Below, piece after piece: positions 45,768 to 54,785 of a DNA stretch of 64,000 nt. Made by a program: the position numbers and the translations under genes. Origin of the DNA: Rhizobium sp. Root1334 (GTDB lineage Bacteria > Pseudomonadota > Alphaproteobacteria > Rhizobiales > Rhizobiaceae); assembly GCF_001426665.1 (NCBI RefSeq), contig NZ_LMEY01000001.1, positions 62,320 through 126,319 on the forward strand. The letters are read 5' to 3'. The notes beneath the pieces are model-generated. The model had not been told where the DNA came from, ran no database searches, and worked only from the letters and a program-made list of their open reading frames with translations. Position 1 is the first letter of the stretch. The number at the start of each line of letters is the position of its first letter.

Positions 45768-46322
45768 TCAGTTTTTGCTCTGCGAGGCGAGTTCGGCGGC
45801 AGACAGCACCTGGCCATAGGCGAACGCGAGTGCCGACATGTAGGCTGCGTGGACCTTGGCGGCGGAAACGACTTCACCTCTGAACTCGACATCGCGTGTG
45901 GCGCAGGCATCTTCGACAATGGTAGTACGGTAGCCGAGATCGACTGAGGCCCGTGCGGTTGCGTCGATGCACATATGGCTCATCGCGCCGACCAGAACGA
46001 CATCCTCTACTGCCGAGGCATTGAGGACGCCGGCAAGGTTCGTTTCGCGAAACGCATTGGGGTAATTTTTTGTAATCACCGTCTCGCCTTCAGCCGGGGC
46101 GATCGCCGGAATAAACTCCGTGCCCTCGGTTCCGATAGCGAAGAACGGTGCTTCTGCGGGGCTCTCATGCCGGACATGGATGACGATGTCACCCTTGTTC
46201 CGGGCAGCCTCTACAACCTGCGTCGCCTTTGATACTGCCGCATCGATCCCCACCAGCGGAAACCGGCCCGAACCCAGATAATCCTTTTGGAGGTCGATGA
46301 TGACCACTGCGCGTTTGCCCAT
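45768..46322 (-). CDS. Isochorismatase-like cysteine hydrolase
   Basis: The protein has 184 residues and the typical catalytic triad of the family: Asp in VVIIDLQKDYL near residue 10, Lys in VITKNYPNAF near residue 84, and Cys in GAMSHMCIDATAR near residue 117. Relatives hydrolyse isochorismate, nicotinamide, or small amides. The specific substrate is not visible. The gene is divergent from the GlxA-type regulator and lies upstream of the MBL-fold gene, so the three probably form one regulated unit. Confidence 0.88.
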   Translation of the reverse strand: MGKRAVVIIDLQKDYLGSGRFPLVGIDAAVSKATQVVEAARNKGDIVIHVRHESPAEAPFFAIGTEGTEFIPAIAPAEGETVITKNYPNAFRETNLAGVLNASAVEDVVLVGAMSHMCIDATARASVDLGYRTTIVEDACATRDVEFRGEVVSAAKVHAAYMSALAFAYGQVLSAAELASQSKN

Positions 46323-46410
46323 CAGGCATCTCCTTTTCTGAAGTGATGAGCTAGAATAGTCGCGTCATTTGCACCATGTGAGTGGCGGTAATGACAAATG
46401 GCGGGTCGAT

Positions 46411-47391
46411 ATGGACAACGATGAGCTCATTCCTGAGATAGGCATTGTAGACTACGAGGGCGCACAGACAGCCTCGGTGCTCGGGATGACCGACCTCTTG
46501 GCCGCCGCCGAGGCTCGTGCGCGCGAGCGAGGCGGCGGCAACCAGTTAAGACTAAGAATTAGCCATTGGCGCACAGCTGCAGGCCAGAGTGCACCCGAGA
46601 GAACCTACGACACCCTGCCGGGAGCACTTGGACACCCAACGGTGATCATTGTTCCGCCCGGATTGGGCGATCTGCCTCCGACGGCCGAGGCAGAGGTCTA
46701 TGCGGATTGGCTTCGCGAGCAACACGCCAAGGGCTCGGTTCTCGGTTCGGTCTGCAAGGGAGCATTCCTTCTAGGCGAGACGGGACTTTTTGCGGGGCGA
46801 ACGGTCACGACCCACTGGACCTATGAGGAACAACTTGTCCGAACGTTTCCCGGCGTCTCGATCAACACGGACAGGATCATCATCGACGACGGTGATATTC
46901 TGACAGCCGGCGGCGTGATGGCCTGGATCGACCTCAGTCTCAAGCTGATCGAACGCTTTCTCGGTCCTAGCGTGATGTTGGATACTGCTCGTGCATTCTT
47001 GGTCGATCCCCCCGGTCGAGAGCAAAGCTACTATAGCGCCTTTTCTCCGCGCCTGAACCATGGTGACGCGGCCATCCTGAAGGTCCAGCATTGGCTTCAG
47101 GCCATTGAAGGAAAAGAGACCAGGCTAGGTGTCCTTGCCGAACAGGCTGGTCTTGAAGAGCGCACCTTCATGCGCAGGTTCCAGAAGGCTACCGGCCACA
47201 CCACAGGCGAATATGTGCAGCGCCTGCGCATGCATAAAGCCCGCGATCTCCTGCAGTTTACCCAAGACCCCGTCGGTACGGTCGCCTGGAAAGTGCATTA
47301 CATCGATCCGAGCGCGTTTCGAAAAGTATTCAATCGGATTGTCGGTCTCACTCCGGCGGAATACAGACAGCGATTTCGAGGTGGATTGTAG
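46411..47391 (+). CDS. GlxA-family regulator (DJ-1/PfpI plus AraC domains)
   Basis: The protein has 326 residues from the chosen start. The N-terminal DJ-1/PfpI domain (EIGIVDYEGAQTASVLGMTD; the nucleophile-like Cys in GSVCKGAFLLGETGLF; THWTYEEQL) is followed by a C-terminal AraC-type helix-turn-helix (LGVLAEQAGLEERTFMRRFQ, GTVAWKVHYIDPSAFRKVFN). Similar proteins control small-amine or amide catabolism genes. An in-frame start at 46369 (TTG) would add fourteen residues, so the N-terminus is uncertain. It is divergent from the isochorismatase-like gene and probably activates it and the MBL-fold gene. Confidence 0.82.
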   Translation: MDNDELIPEIGIVDYEGAQTASVLGMTDLLAAAEARARERGGGNQLRLRISHWRTAAGQSAPERTYDTLPGALGHPTVIIVPPGLGDLPPTAEAEVYADWLREQHAKGSVLGSVCKGAFLLGETGLFAGRTVTTHWTYEEQLVRTFPGVSINTDRIIIDDGDILTAGGVMAWIDLSLKLIERFLGPSVMLDTARAFLVDPPGREQSYYSAFSPRLNHGDAAILKVQHWLQAIEGKETRLGVLAEQAGLEERTFMRRFQKATGHTTGEYVQRLRMHKARDLLQFTQDPVGTVAWKVHYIDPSAFRKVFNRIVGLTPAEYRQRFRGGL

Positions 47392-47650
47392 CTTGCGCCA
47401 CGGCAGTCCCGATTTTTTGCTCCCAGTCGAGTTGGATCGAAGCTTCAAATACCCCGAGATATCCGGCCATTGGTTCGCAACGACATAGGCAGATCATGCA
47501 GTCCCATTGTTGCTGTCTCGACCATACAGAGCCGTCGACTTCAGTTTCAATGTCCGGTATTGGGCGCAAAGCCGACGTGATGCCGTCGACTTTCATGACC
47601 GCTTCCTGCAACAATACGCCTTCCACGTTCAAGCCAGAGGCTAACGGCAC
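47348..47650 (-). CDS. Doubtful ORF, unknown
   Basis: This frame of 100 codons (beginning GTG) fills most of the gap between the GlxA gene and holC and overlaps the GlxA 3' end by 44 bases. Its predicted peptide is balanced in composition (KVDGITSALRPIPDIETEVD, then GYLGVFEASIQLDWEQKI), but no family was recognised and no strong ribosome site is present. An in-frame ATG at codon 19 is an alternative start. It could be a real small gene, a fragment of a decayed gene, or chance. Confidence 0.2.
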   Translation of the reverse strand: MPLASGLNVEGVLLQEAVMKVDGITSALRPIPDIETEVDGSVWSRQQQWDCMICLCRCEPMAGYLGVFEASIQLDWEQKIGTAVAQATIHLEIAVCIPPE

Positions 47651-47684
47651 GATCCTTGGCCTCTTCGATTGATGCCCGAAAGCA

Positions 47685-48134
47685 TCACGCCTTCTTCACC
47701 CAGCGCCCGTCCTGATTCTGCTGCCAATAGGTCAGCGTGTGCCCCTCGCCCTTCAGCACCTTCCAGTGCGCCCGCGCCCCTTCCAGCTGTTCCTGATCGT
47801 ATCCATCGAACATGAACACCACCCGTTCATAGTCGCCGACCGGTGGCGGCATGGCGCCGTCGATGATGAAGCGGACGGTGGCGGCGTTGCCGTTCCCCTC
47901 GCCTGCCGTCAGGAGAATCGGCTGGTCGCCCGAAAACTCCGTCGCATCGGTGCCGTGCGGCAGGAAACTGTCATCCCGATAGGTCCACAGATGACTGTCG
48001 AGCATGTCGCGGCGCTCGTCGTTCAGCGTCTGGACGACGACACGCCAGCCGCGCTCGACACAACGGTCGAGCAACGGCGGCAGCGCGTCTTCGAGCTTGG
48101 ATTCTGTCAGGTGGTAGAACAGGATTTCGGTCAC
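47685..48134 (-). CDS. holC: DNA polymerase III subunit chi
   Basis: The protein has 149 residues and links the clamp loader to single-stranded DNA-binding protein in the replisome. The beginning MTEILFYHLTESKLEDALPPLL and the segment VVQTLNDERRDMLDSHLWTY are typical of HolC, as are the GDQPILLTAGEGN block and the C-terminal YWQQNQDGRWVKKA. The gene starts 8 bases after the pepA stop and is probably co-transcribed with it, an arrangement often seen in proteobacteria. Confidence 0.93.
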   Translation of the reverse strand: MTEILFYHLTESKLEDALPPLLDRCVERGWRVVVQTLNDERRDMLDSHLWTYRDDSFLPHGTDATEFSGDQPILLTAGEGNGNAATVRFIIDGAMPPPVGDYERVVFMFDGYDQEQLEGARAHWKVLKGEGHTLTYWQQNQDGRWVKKA

Positions 48135-48142
48135 GTCGCGGG

Positions 48143-49639
48143 TCAGTTCTCGTAATTGGCGCGGACCAGTTCATCCAGCAGCCGCACACCGAAGCCGGAG
48201 GCCCAGGACTGGTTGATCTCGTCGGTCGGTGAACCCATCGCGGTTCCTGCGATGTCGAGATGCGCCCAAGGCGTATCCTTGACGAAGCGCTTCAGGAACT
48301 GGGCGGCGGTGATGGACCCGGCGTAGCGACCGCCTGTATTCTTCATATCGGCAAACTTGCTGTCGATCATCTTGTCATATTCCTTGCCGAGCGGCAGGCG
48401 CCATAGGCGTTCCTGCGTGGTCAGCCCGGCCGCGGTCAGCTGCCCGGCCAGCCGGTCGTCATTGGTGAACAGGCCGGCATGATGGCTGCCGAGCGCCACC
48501 ATGACGGCGCCAGTCAGCGTCGCCAGGTTGATCATGAACTGCGGCTTGAAGCGGTCGTTACAATACCACAGCGCATCGCACAGCACGAGCCGGCCCTCGG
48601 CATCGGTGTTGATGATCTCGATGGTCTGGCCGGACATCGAGGTGACGATATCGCCCGGACGCTGGGCGTTGCCATCCGGCATGTTTTCCACAAGGCCGAT
48701 GATTCCGACGACATTCGCCTTGGCCTTGCGGCTTGCCAGCACGTGCATCAGGCCGGTCACGGCGGCAGCGCCGCCCATATCGCCCTTCATCTCTTCCATG
48801 CCCGCACCAGGCTTGATCGAGATGCCGCCACTGTCGAACACCACGCCCTTGCCAACGAAGGCAACCGGCTTATCCTTCGGCTTGCCACCCTTCCACTGCA
48901 TGACCGCCAGACGCGGCGGCCGCACCGACCCCTGTGCCACGCCGAGCAGCGCACCCATGCCGAGCTTCTTCATTTCGCGCTCGGTGAGGAGCTCGACTTC
49001 GACGCCGAGCTTTTCCAGCTCCTTCGCTTTGGCCGCGAATTCGACAGGTCCGAGAATATTGGCGGGCTCGTTGACGAGGTCACGGGCGATGAAGACACCT
49101 TCGGCAATCGCCTGCGAATTGATCGCGGCCTTCTTGGCGGCAAGGACGGCGCCTGTGACGATCGTCACCCTGACCGGCTTGGGCGGCCCTTTCTGGTCGT
49201 CATCGTCCTTCTTCGTCGTCTTGTAGGCGTCGAAGCTGTAGGCATTCATCTCCATGCCGAGGGCGAAATCGGCCGCCGCCTTGCCCGACACCTCGATGCC
49301 CGGTGCATCGAGGAAAATCACCACCTTGTCGGCACCACGGATTTTCGACGCAGCAGCACCGCCAGCCCTCAGCCAGTCATGCGCCGCCAGCTCGGCACCA
49401 TCGCCGATGCCAAGCACCACGATGCGATCGACGGGCGCGCCCTGCGGCGCAACGATGTCGAGTGTCCGTAGCGATTTCGCCTTGAACTTGGCGATTCGCG
49501 CAGCCTTTTCAATAATTGCGCCGGGATCGGCTTCCGCAGCCCCAGCCGCCTCTTTTCCGTCAAGAGTCTTCAGCAGGATCGCCAGGCCGCCTGACAGGCG
49601 CGCTGACTTGCTGAAACCGATTTCAAATTTCAATGACAT
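48143..49639 (-). CDS. pepA: Leucyl aminopeptidase
   Basis: The protein has 498 residues and is a cytoplasmic two-metal M17 peptidase that removes N-terminal residues from peptides. The metal-binding region reads [20 protein letters not shown] and DMGGAAAV, and the family signature NTDAEGRL appears near residue 335, with the rest of the catalytic C-terminal domain. The N-terminal domain ([20 protein letters not shown]) is of normal size. It is followed after 8 bases by holC. In some bacteria PepA also binds DNA, but that is not shown here. Confidence 0.95.
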   Translation of the reverse strand: MSLKFEIGFSKSARLSGGLAILLKTLDGKEAAGAAEADPGAIIEKAARIAKFKAKSLRTLDIVAPQGAPVDRIVVLGIGDGAELAAHDWLRAGGAAASKIRGADKVVIFLDAPGIEVSGKAAADFALGMEMNAYSFDAYKTTKKDDDDQKGPPKPVRVTIVTGAVLAAKKAAINSQAIAEGVFIARDLVNEPANILGPVEFAAKAKELEKLGVEVELLTEREMKKLGMGALLGVAQGSVRPPRLAVMQWKGGKPKDKPVAFVGKGVVFDSGGISIKPGAGMEEMKGDMGGAAAVTGLMHVLASRKAKANVVGIIGLVENMPDGNAQRPGDIVTSMSGQTIEIINTDAEGRLVLCDALWYCNDRFKPQFMINLATLTGAVMVALGSHHAGLFTNDDRLAGQLTAAGLTTQERLWRLPLGKEYDKMIDSKFADMKNTGGRYAGSITAAQFLKRFVKDTPWAHLDIAGTAMGSPTDEINQSWASGFGVRLLDELVRANYEN

Positions 49640-49962
49640 GAAGAAACTCCAGAATTGCCTTTGGCCGACGCCAGTCTGTTACATGGCGGTTACAGTGGCA
49701 AACATTCGCCATCAACCGCAAGCCCGGAAACATGTTCATGCACCGTTGTCGGTTTCGATGACCTTGGCAAGGCGCCGCCTTGCGTTTACATGCTGTTAAC
49801 TATCATTCTTTGCCGAGCCTTAGCCCTGCTCTTTTACAATTTGGTTATCGTGGAAAACTTGCAAACCGGTTCGATCAGCGCGATAGGGACATTTGGCTTG
49901 GCCATGCCCAGACTGGCGATGGCAAACCGGACATACGGCAGGAAGATGGGCCAGGACCCCGC
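49640..49962. other. Divergent promoter region between pepA and lptF
   Basis: This gap of 323 bases holds no supported gene. A continuous open frame runs through it and joins lptF (from 49780), but that part has no transmembrane or conserved look, so it is taken as untranslated. A compact inverted repeat (GCAAGGCG then CGCCTTGC) lies at about 49767-49783. Promoters for both genes are expected here. Confidence 0.5.
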
Positions 49963-51138
49963 ATGAAACTGATCGAACGCTATATCCTGAAGCGGGCAAC
50001 GGGCATGTTCTTTGCCACGCTTTTGCCGCTGATGGCGATTGTCTGGACGACGCAGGCGCTGGCAAGCGTCAATCTGGTTACCGATAGCGGCCAGTCGGTG
50101 CTGGCCTTCATGCGCCTTGCAACGCTCGTCCTGCCGTCGATCATTCCCCTTATTCTCCCCTTCGCGCTGGTCATCGGCGTGGCACAGACGCTGACGGCGA
50201 TGAATGCCGATTCGGAGTTGACGGTGCTAAATGCCGCCGGCAGCTCCCGCATGATGATCATCCGGCCGATCATCTATCTCGGCCTCGCGCTCAGCGCGGT
50301 GTCGTTCACCGTCGATAACTTCGTCGAGCCTTATTCGCGCATGGCCGTGCGCAAGATGATTGCTACCGCGCATGCCGACCTTCTGTCGTCGGTCGTTCAG
50401 GAAAACACCTTTCGCAAGATCGCCGATGGCCTCTATGTCCAGGTCGCCTCACGGCGCAGCGGCGGCGTCCTGCACGGCATTTTCGTCGCCGATTCGCGCG
50501 ACCCTGCCTACGAACTCGTCTATTATGCCCGCGAAGGCGCCGTTGATGACAGCGGTTCTGCACTGGTGATGAAAGACGGCGAGGTGCATCGCAAACTGCC
50601 CGACGGCAATGTTTCGATCATCAAATTCGACAGCTACGCCTTCGATCTGACCGATATGACGAAAGCAGCCGGCCAGGCGACGATCCGCGCCAAAGACCGG
50701 GACCTGCCCTTCCTGATCAATCCCGATCCGAAGGACCCGGTCTATGAGAAAAATCCGGGATCTTTCGAGGCGGAACTGCATCGCCGTCTCACCGAATGGA
50801 CATATCCGCTACTGTTTGCCTTGATCGCGCTGGTCTTCAGCAGCGATGCCCGCTCGCACCGCGAAGCTCGCGTGCATCCGATGATCACGGCGCTTTTGAC
50901 CTGTCTGTTCATCCGCTGGACAACCTTCTATGCGGCCAACAGCGCCGAGGAATCGCGCTTCTTCATCCCGATCATGTATTTGATCCCGCTTGGCACCGGC
51001 TATCTGGCGATACGGCAGTTGATGGGCAACAGGCGGCTTGAAATTCCTCTCACGCTGGAGCAGAAGGTCAACGAGATTCTGGTTCGCCTGCGCCTGACCA
51101 AGGCCAACCCGGCATCTGACGGGAACCAGGTGAAATGA
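49963..51138 (+). CDS. lptF: LPS export ABC transporter permease LptF
   Basis: The protein has 391 residues and six membrane helices, three at each end, with a periplasmic beta-jellyroll domain between them (about residues 120-270). With LptG and the LptB ATPase it pulls LPS out of the inner membrane and passes it to LptC/LptA. The start MKLIERYILKRATGMFFATL is typical; an upstream open frame to 49780 is not. The C-terminal helix pair (FFIPIMYLIPLGTGYLAIR) is clear. The stop overlaps the lptG start by four bases (ATGA). Confidence 0.93.
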   Translation: MKLIERYILKRATGMFFATLLPLMAIVWTTQALASVNLVTDSGQSVLAFMRLATLVLPSIIPLILPFALVIGVAQTLTAMNADSELTVLNAAGSSRMMIIRPIIYLGLALSAVSFTVDNFVEPYSRMAVRKMIATAHADLLSSVVQENTFRKIADGLYVQVASRRSGGVLHGIFVADSRDPAYELVYYAREGAVDDSGSALVMKDGEVHRKLPDGNVSIIKFDSYAFDLTDMTKAAGQATIRAKDRDLPFLINPDPKDPVYEKNPGSFEAELHRRLTEWTYPLLFALIALVFSSDARSHREARVHPMITALLTCLFIRWTTFYAANSAEESRFFIPIMYLIPLGTGYLAIRQLMGNRRLEIPLTLEQKVNEILVRLRLTKANPASDGNQVK

Positions 51139-52220
51139 TCTTCACGACGCTCGGGCGTTATTTTTTCAAGCGATACGCGATCACCACATTCTGGTTCCTC
51201 GCCGGTATCTTCGCGTTGATCTTCATCATCGACTTCAGCGAACTCGCCAACCGGATGTCGCAACTGCCGCGCTACTCTGTTACCGGGGCGCTGTTGATGA
51301 CGACGTTCCGCATCCCGATGATTTTGCAGCAGACAGTGCCTTTCGTCGCCCTGTTTGCTGGCATGGCCGCCCTGATTTCACTCAATCGCCGCTATGAACT
51401 GGTGGTGACACGCGCCGCCGGCATCTCCGTTTGGCAGTTCCTGCAGCCTTTCGTTATCGGCGCATTCCTGTTCGGCGTTGCAACGGTGATCGTGCTCAAT
51501 CCGATCGCATCCTGGGGCACGAAACAGGCAGAAGCGCTTGAGGCTGAATGGGGCAGTTCATCCTCGGCCGTCTCGGCAATTTCCATCCCCTGGCTGCGCC
51601 AGATCTACGGAAAAGACGATACGATCATCGGCGCCCGGTCCGTTCAGGACGAAGGCAAGACGCTGATCAATGTGACGGTGATCCATTTCGATCCGCTTGG
51701 CACGATCGTTTTAAGGCAGGACGCCGCCTCGGCAAAACTGGAAGATGGTTACTGGCTTCTTAATGGGGTGACGGAAACCCGCAACGGTGAGCTGCCACGC
51801 CGCCTCGCAACGGTACAACTGCCGACCCATCTGAAGCCGGAATTCGTCCAGGAAACGTTGACGAAGGCTGATTCTATTCAATTTTTCGACCTGAGGCGCA
51901 AAATCGAAGTAGCGAAGTCCTTCGGCTTCCCGACCAATGCGATGGAAACCCAATTCCACTCCATGCTGGCGCTCCCGCTGCTTCTGGTCGCAATGACTCT
52001 GATCGCTGCAAGCGTCTCGTTAAAATTTAGCCGGTTTAACCAATCGAGACCGGTAATTCTCGGTGGAATCCTGTCGGGCTTCGTGCTTTATGTCGTCACC
52101 GTGCTTGTCAAAGCATTCGGGAGCAGCGGCATAGTGCCTCCGTTCGTTGCAGCCTGGTTGCCAGTTGTTGTAGCGATGGCGCTGGGTTCGACGATTCTAT
52201 TGCATGAGGAGGATGGCTAG
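51135..52220 (+). CDS. lptG: LPS export ABC transporter permease LptG
   Basis: The protein has 361 residues and the same six-helix plus jellyroll layout as LptF (start TLGRYFFKRYAITTFWFLAG; C-terminal GGILSGFVLYVVTVLVKAFG, VAMALGSTILLHEEDG). It is the partner permease of LptF. The start overlaps the lptF stop, and its stop TAG shares its last base with the GTG start of lptD, so the three Lpt proteins are translationally coupled. Confidence 0.93.
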   Translation: MIFTTLGRYFFKRYAITTFWFLAGIFALIFIIDFSELANRMSQLPRYSVTGALLMTTFRIPMILQQTVPFVALFAGMAALISLNRRYELVVTRAAGISVWQFLQPFVIGAFLFGVATVIVLNPIASWGTKQAEALEAEWGSSSSAVSAISIPWLRQIYGKDDTIIGARSVQDEGKTLINVTVIHFDPLGTIVLRQDAASAKLEDGYWLLNGVTETRNGELPRRLATVQLPTHLKPEFVQETLTKADSIQFFDLRRKIEVAKSFGFPTNAMETQFHSMLALPLLLVAMTLIAASVSLKFSRFNQSRPVILGGILSGFVLYVVTVLVKAFGSSGIVPPFVAAWLPVVVAMALGSTILLHEEDG

Positions 52221-54553
52221 TGGCGGCAAGCAACCGCAAACATATCAGGCTGCTGGCGGCCATTCTGCTTTCCGGTGTTGCGCTGCAGGTGCTGACGCCG
52301 ATCGCACCCGCATGGGCACAAGACACCAATATCGATTCGCTCAATCCGAAGCTCCCCGAAGACGCCAAGATGCTTCTGTCGGCCAACGAGCTCGTCTACA
52401 ACAAGGATGCGGAGCGCGTCATCGTACGCGGCGCAGTCCAGATCAATTATGGCGGCTACCAGATGGTCGCCCAGCAGGTCGAATACAGCCAGAAGACCGG
52501 GCGCATCATTGCGACCGGTGAAATCGAGCTGATCGAGCCCGGCGGCAACAAGGTCTATGCCGACCAGATGGACGTGACCGACGATTTCGGCAACGGCTTC
52601 ATCGAGCGGCTGCGGGTCGAAACCACCGACCTGACGAAGCTCGCCGCCGTGACCGGCGAGCGGCGCAATGGCGAGGAGATGATTCTCAACAACGCCGTCT
52701 ACACGGCCTGCACCCCCTGCGCGACCGATCCCGACCACAAGTCGCTCTGGCACGTCAAGGCGCAGCGCATCGTTCAGAACGGCAAGACCCATACGATCCG
52801 TATGGAGAATGCCAAGTTCGAGCTGTTCGGCAAGCCGATCCTGTACCTGCCGGTGCTCGAGGTTCCTGACCAGACGGTCAAGCGCAAGAGCGGCTTCCTC
52901 ATTCCGAAATTCGGCTATACCCAGAAGCTCGGCGCCGGTGTCAGCATTCCTTATTACTGGGCGATCTCGCCCTATATGGATGCGACGGTCACGGCAACCG
53001 GCCTCAGCCGCCAGGGTTTCCTGCTGCAGGGCGAGTTCCGCCAGCGCTTCGAAAACGGCGAACATATTCTCAGCATGGCTGGGATCAGTCAGCTGAACCG
53101 CAGCAGCTTTACCGGCAACACCGTCGACGCCCAGGAAACCAATCGCGGCATGATCGGTTCCAAGGCCAAGTTCGATATCAACCCGCGCTGGACCTTCGGC
53201 TGGGATGTTCTCGTCCAAAGCGACAACAACTTCGCCAAGACCTATGAGCTTTCGACCTTCGACGGCACGACCTTTACAAACCAAGTCTATCTGTCGGGTC
53301 TCGGCAAGCGCAATTCCTTCGATGCCCGCGCCTTCTATTTCGATATCCAGGATGCCGATCCGGACAGCATCGCGGAAAACAAGCAGGCCGTCGCTCAGGT
53401 TCTCGATTATTCCTATACCCACCCGGCACCGGTGTTCGGTGGCGAGTTGACCGCCGATATCAATCTGACAAACATCAATCGCAACCGCGAGGATGAGCTG
53501 GAAATACCGGGCATTGTCGATCGCTTCCGCGGCCTTGAGGGCACGTATCAGCGTTTCACGGCCGACCTTGAGTGGAAACGCAATTTCATCGTTCCCGGTG
53601 GCCTGTCGCTGACGCCGATCCTGGCGGCTCGCGGCGACCTGATCGGATCGTCGATGACCGATCCGGGCATCGACTATACCGGCAACTTCAACAGCGACGA
53701 CGCCACCACGCGGCGGATGCTGACCGCCGGTATCGATGCACGTTACCCCATCCTTTTGGCGACCGACTACAGCAGCCACATCATCGAACCGATCGCCCAG
53801 ATTTTCGCCCGGCCCAATGAGGAATATGCTGGCGGTTTGCCGAACGAAGATGCGCAGAGCTTCGTCTTCGACGCGACATCGCTGTTCGACCGCGACAAGT
53901 TCTCGGGTTATGACCGTATCGAAGGTGGAACACGCGCCAATCTTGGCGTGCGCTATACCGGTGCTCTTGGCAACGGCTATGCCTTGCGTGCCATCGCCGG
54001 CCAATCCTTCCATCTTGGCGGCGTGAATTCGTTTGCAACCGACGACCTGGTCAAGGCCGGTGCGAATTCGGGCCTTGAAACCGACCGCTCCGATTATGTA
54101 ACGATGATCGGCATCGACGCGCCTTCCGGCATCACAGCCAGCCTCAGTGGCCGCTTCGACGAGAAAGATTTCAACATGCGCCGTGCCGATGCGACGCTTG
54201 GTTATCAAGGTATCTTCTGGCAGACGGCCCTCACCTATACCAGTATCCAGGCACAGCCACTTTATGGCTCGACCAGTGATCAGGATGAAATCCAGACGGC
54301 TGCGGCCTACAAGTTTGCCGATTACTGGTCGGTGTTCGGATCGATTACGTACGATCTGAACAGTAATGTCATCACCCGCAATGGCATCGGCATCACCTAT
54401 GACGACCGGGATACGATCTTCTCGCTGGTCTACAAGGAAGAGCGCGACAGCAATCAATCCATTGCCAATGACTGGTCGATCGGCGCGCGTATCAGCTTCC
54501 GTACACTCGGCGATATCTACGTTGGTGACACGAAGTTTGACGGCTTGAACTGA
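52220..54553 (+). CDS. lptD: LPS assembly outer-membrane protein LptD
   Basis: The protein has 777 residues and inserts LPS into the outer leaflet of the outer membrane with LptE. It begins with GTG and a signal peptide (HIRLLAAILLSGVALQVLTP). The N-terminal OstA-like jellyroll (NELVYNKDAERVIVRGAVQI) is followed by a large beta-barrel with many aromatic-alternating strands. Cysteines sit in VYTACTPCATDPDHKS, a conserved block. It is the third gene of lptF-lptG-lptD, followed by a SurA-like chaperone gene after a gap of 232 bases. Confidence 0.94.
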   Translation: MAASNRKHIRLLAAILLSGVALQVLTPIAPAWAQDTNIDSLNPKLPEDAKMLLSANELVYNKDAERVIVRGAVQINYGGYQMVAQQVEYSQKTGRIIATGEIELIEPGGNKVYADQMDVTDDFGNGFIERLRVETTDLTKLAAVTGERRNGEEMILNNAVYTACTPCATDPDHKSLWHVKAQRIVQNGKTHTIRMENAKFELFGKPILYLPVLEVPDQTVKRKSGFLIPKFGYTQKLGAGVSIPYYWAISPYMDATVTATGLSRQGFLLQGEFRQRFENGEHILSMAGISQLNRSSFTGNTVDAQETNRGMIGSKAKFDINPRWTFGWDVLVQSDNNFAKTYELSTFDGTTFTNQVYLSGLGKRNSFDARAFYFDIQDADPDSIAENKQAVAQVLDYSYTHPAPVFGGELTADINLTNINRNREDELEIPGIVDRFRGLEGTYQRFTADLEWKRNFIVPGGLSLTPILAARGDLIGSSMTDPGIDYTGNFNSDDATTRRMLTAGIDARYPILLATDYSSHIIEPIAQIFARPNEEYAGGLPNEDAQSFVFDATSLFDRDKFSGYDRIEGGTRANLGVRYTGALGNGYALRAIAGQSFHLGGVNSFATDDLVKAGANSGLETDRSDYVTMIGIDAPSGITASLSGRFDEKDFNMRRADATLGYQGIFWQTALTYTSIQAQPLYGSTSDQDEIQTAAAYKFADYWSVFGSITYDLNSNVITRNGIGITYDDRDTIFSLVYKEERDSNQSIANDWSIGARISFRTLGDIYVGDTKFDGLN

Positions 54554-54785
54554 GGCGCGCCGCCCTGATGGCGCCCTCGTCTCCGCTGTAACAGCCGTTT
54601 TCTAAACGTGCTGTCACAGAGAATTGACGGCCGAAGCGCTATTTTGCGGCGAACGGCAGGTCTTGTCATTGTTCGGCCGCATGTATTATGCATCTGTTGC
54701 GCAGAAATGCGCAGGATGATGGCGCTTGGCATGAAGACCATGGCCCGGACACAGGATGTCCAGGGCAAATGAAAAGGACTAAAGA

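Noticed and set aside
49655-49966. Open frames in the pepA-lptF gap.
   Set aside because: No ribosome site or protein-like composition, and they disagree with the lptF start.
52217-54457. 746-codon minus-strand frame antisense to lptD.
   Set aside because: Shadow frame; lptD is supported by a signal peptide, the OstA domain and barrel strands.
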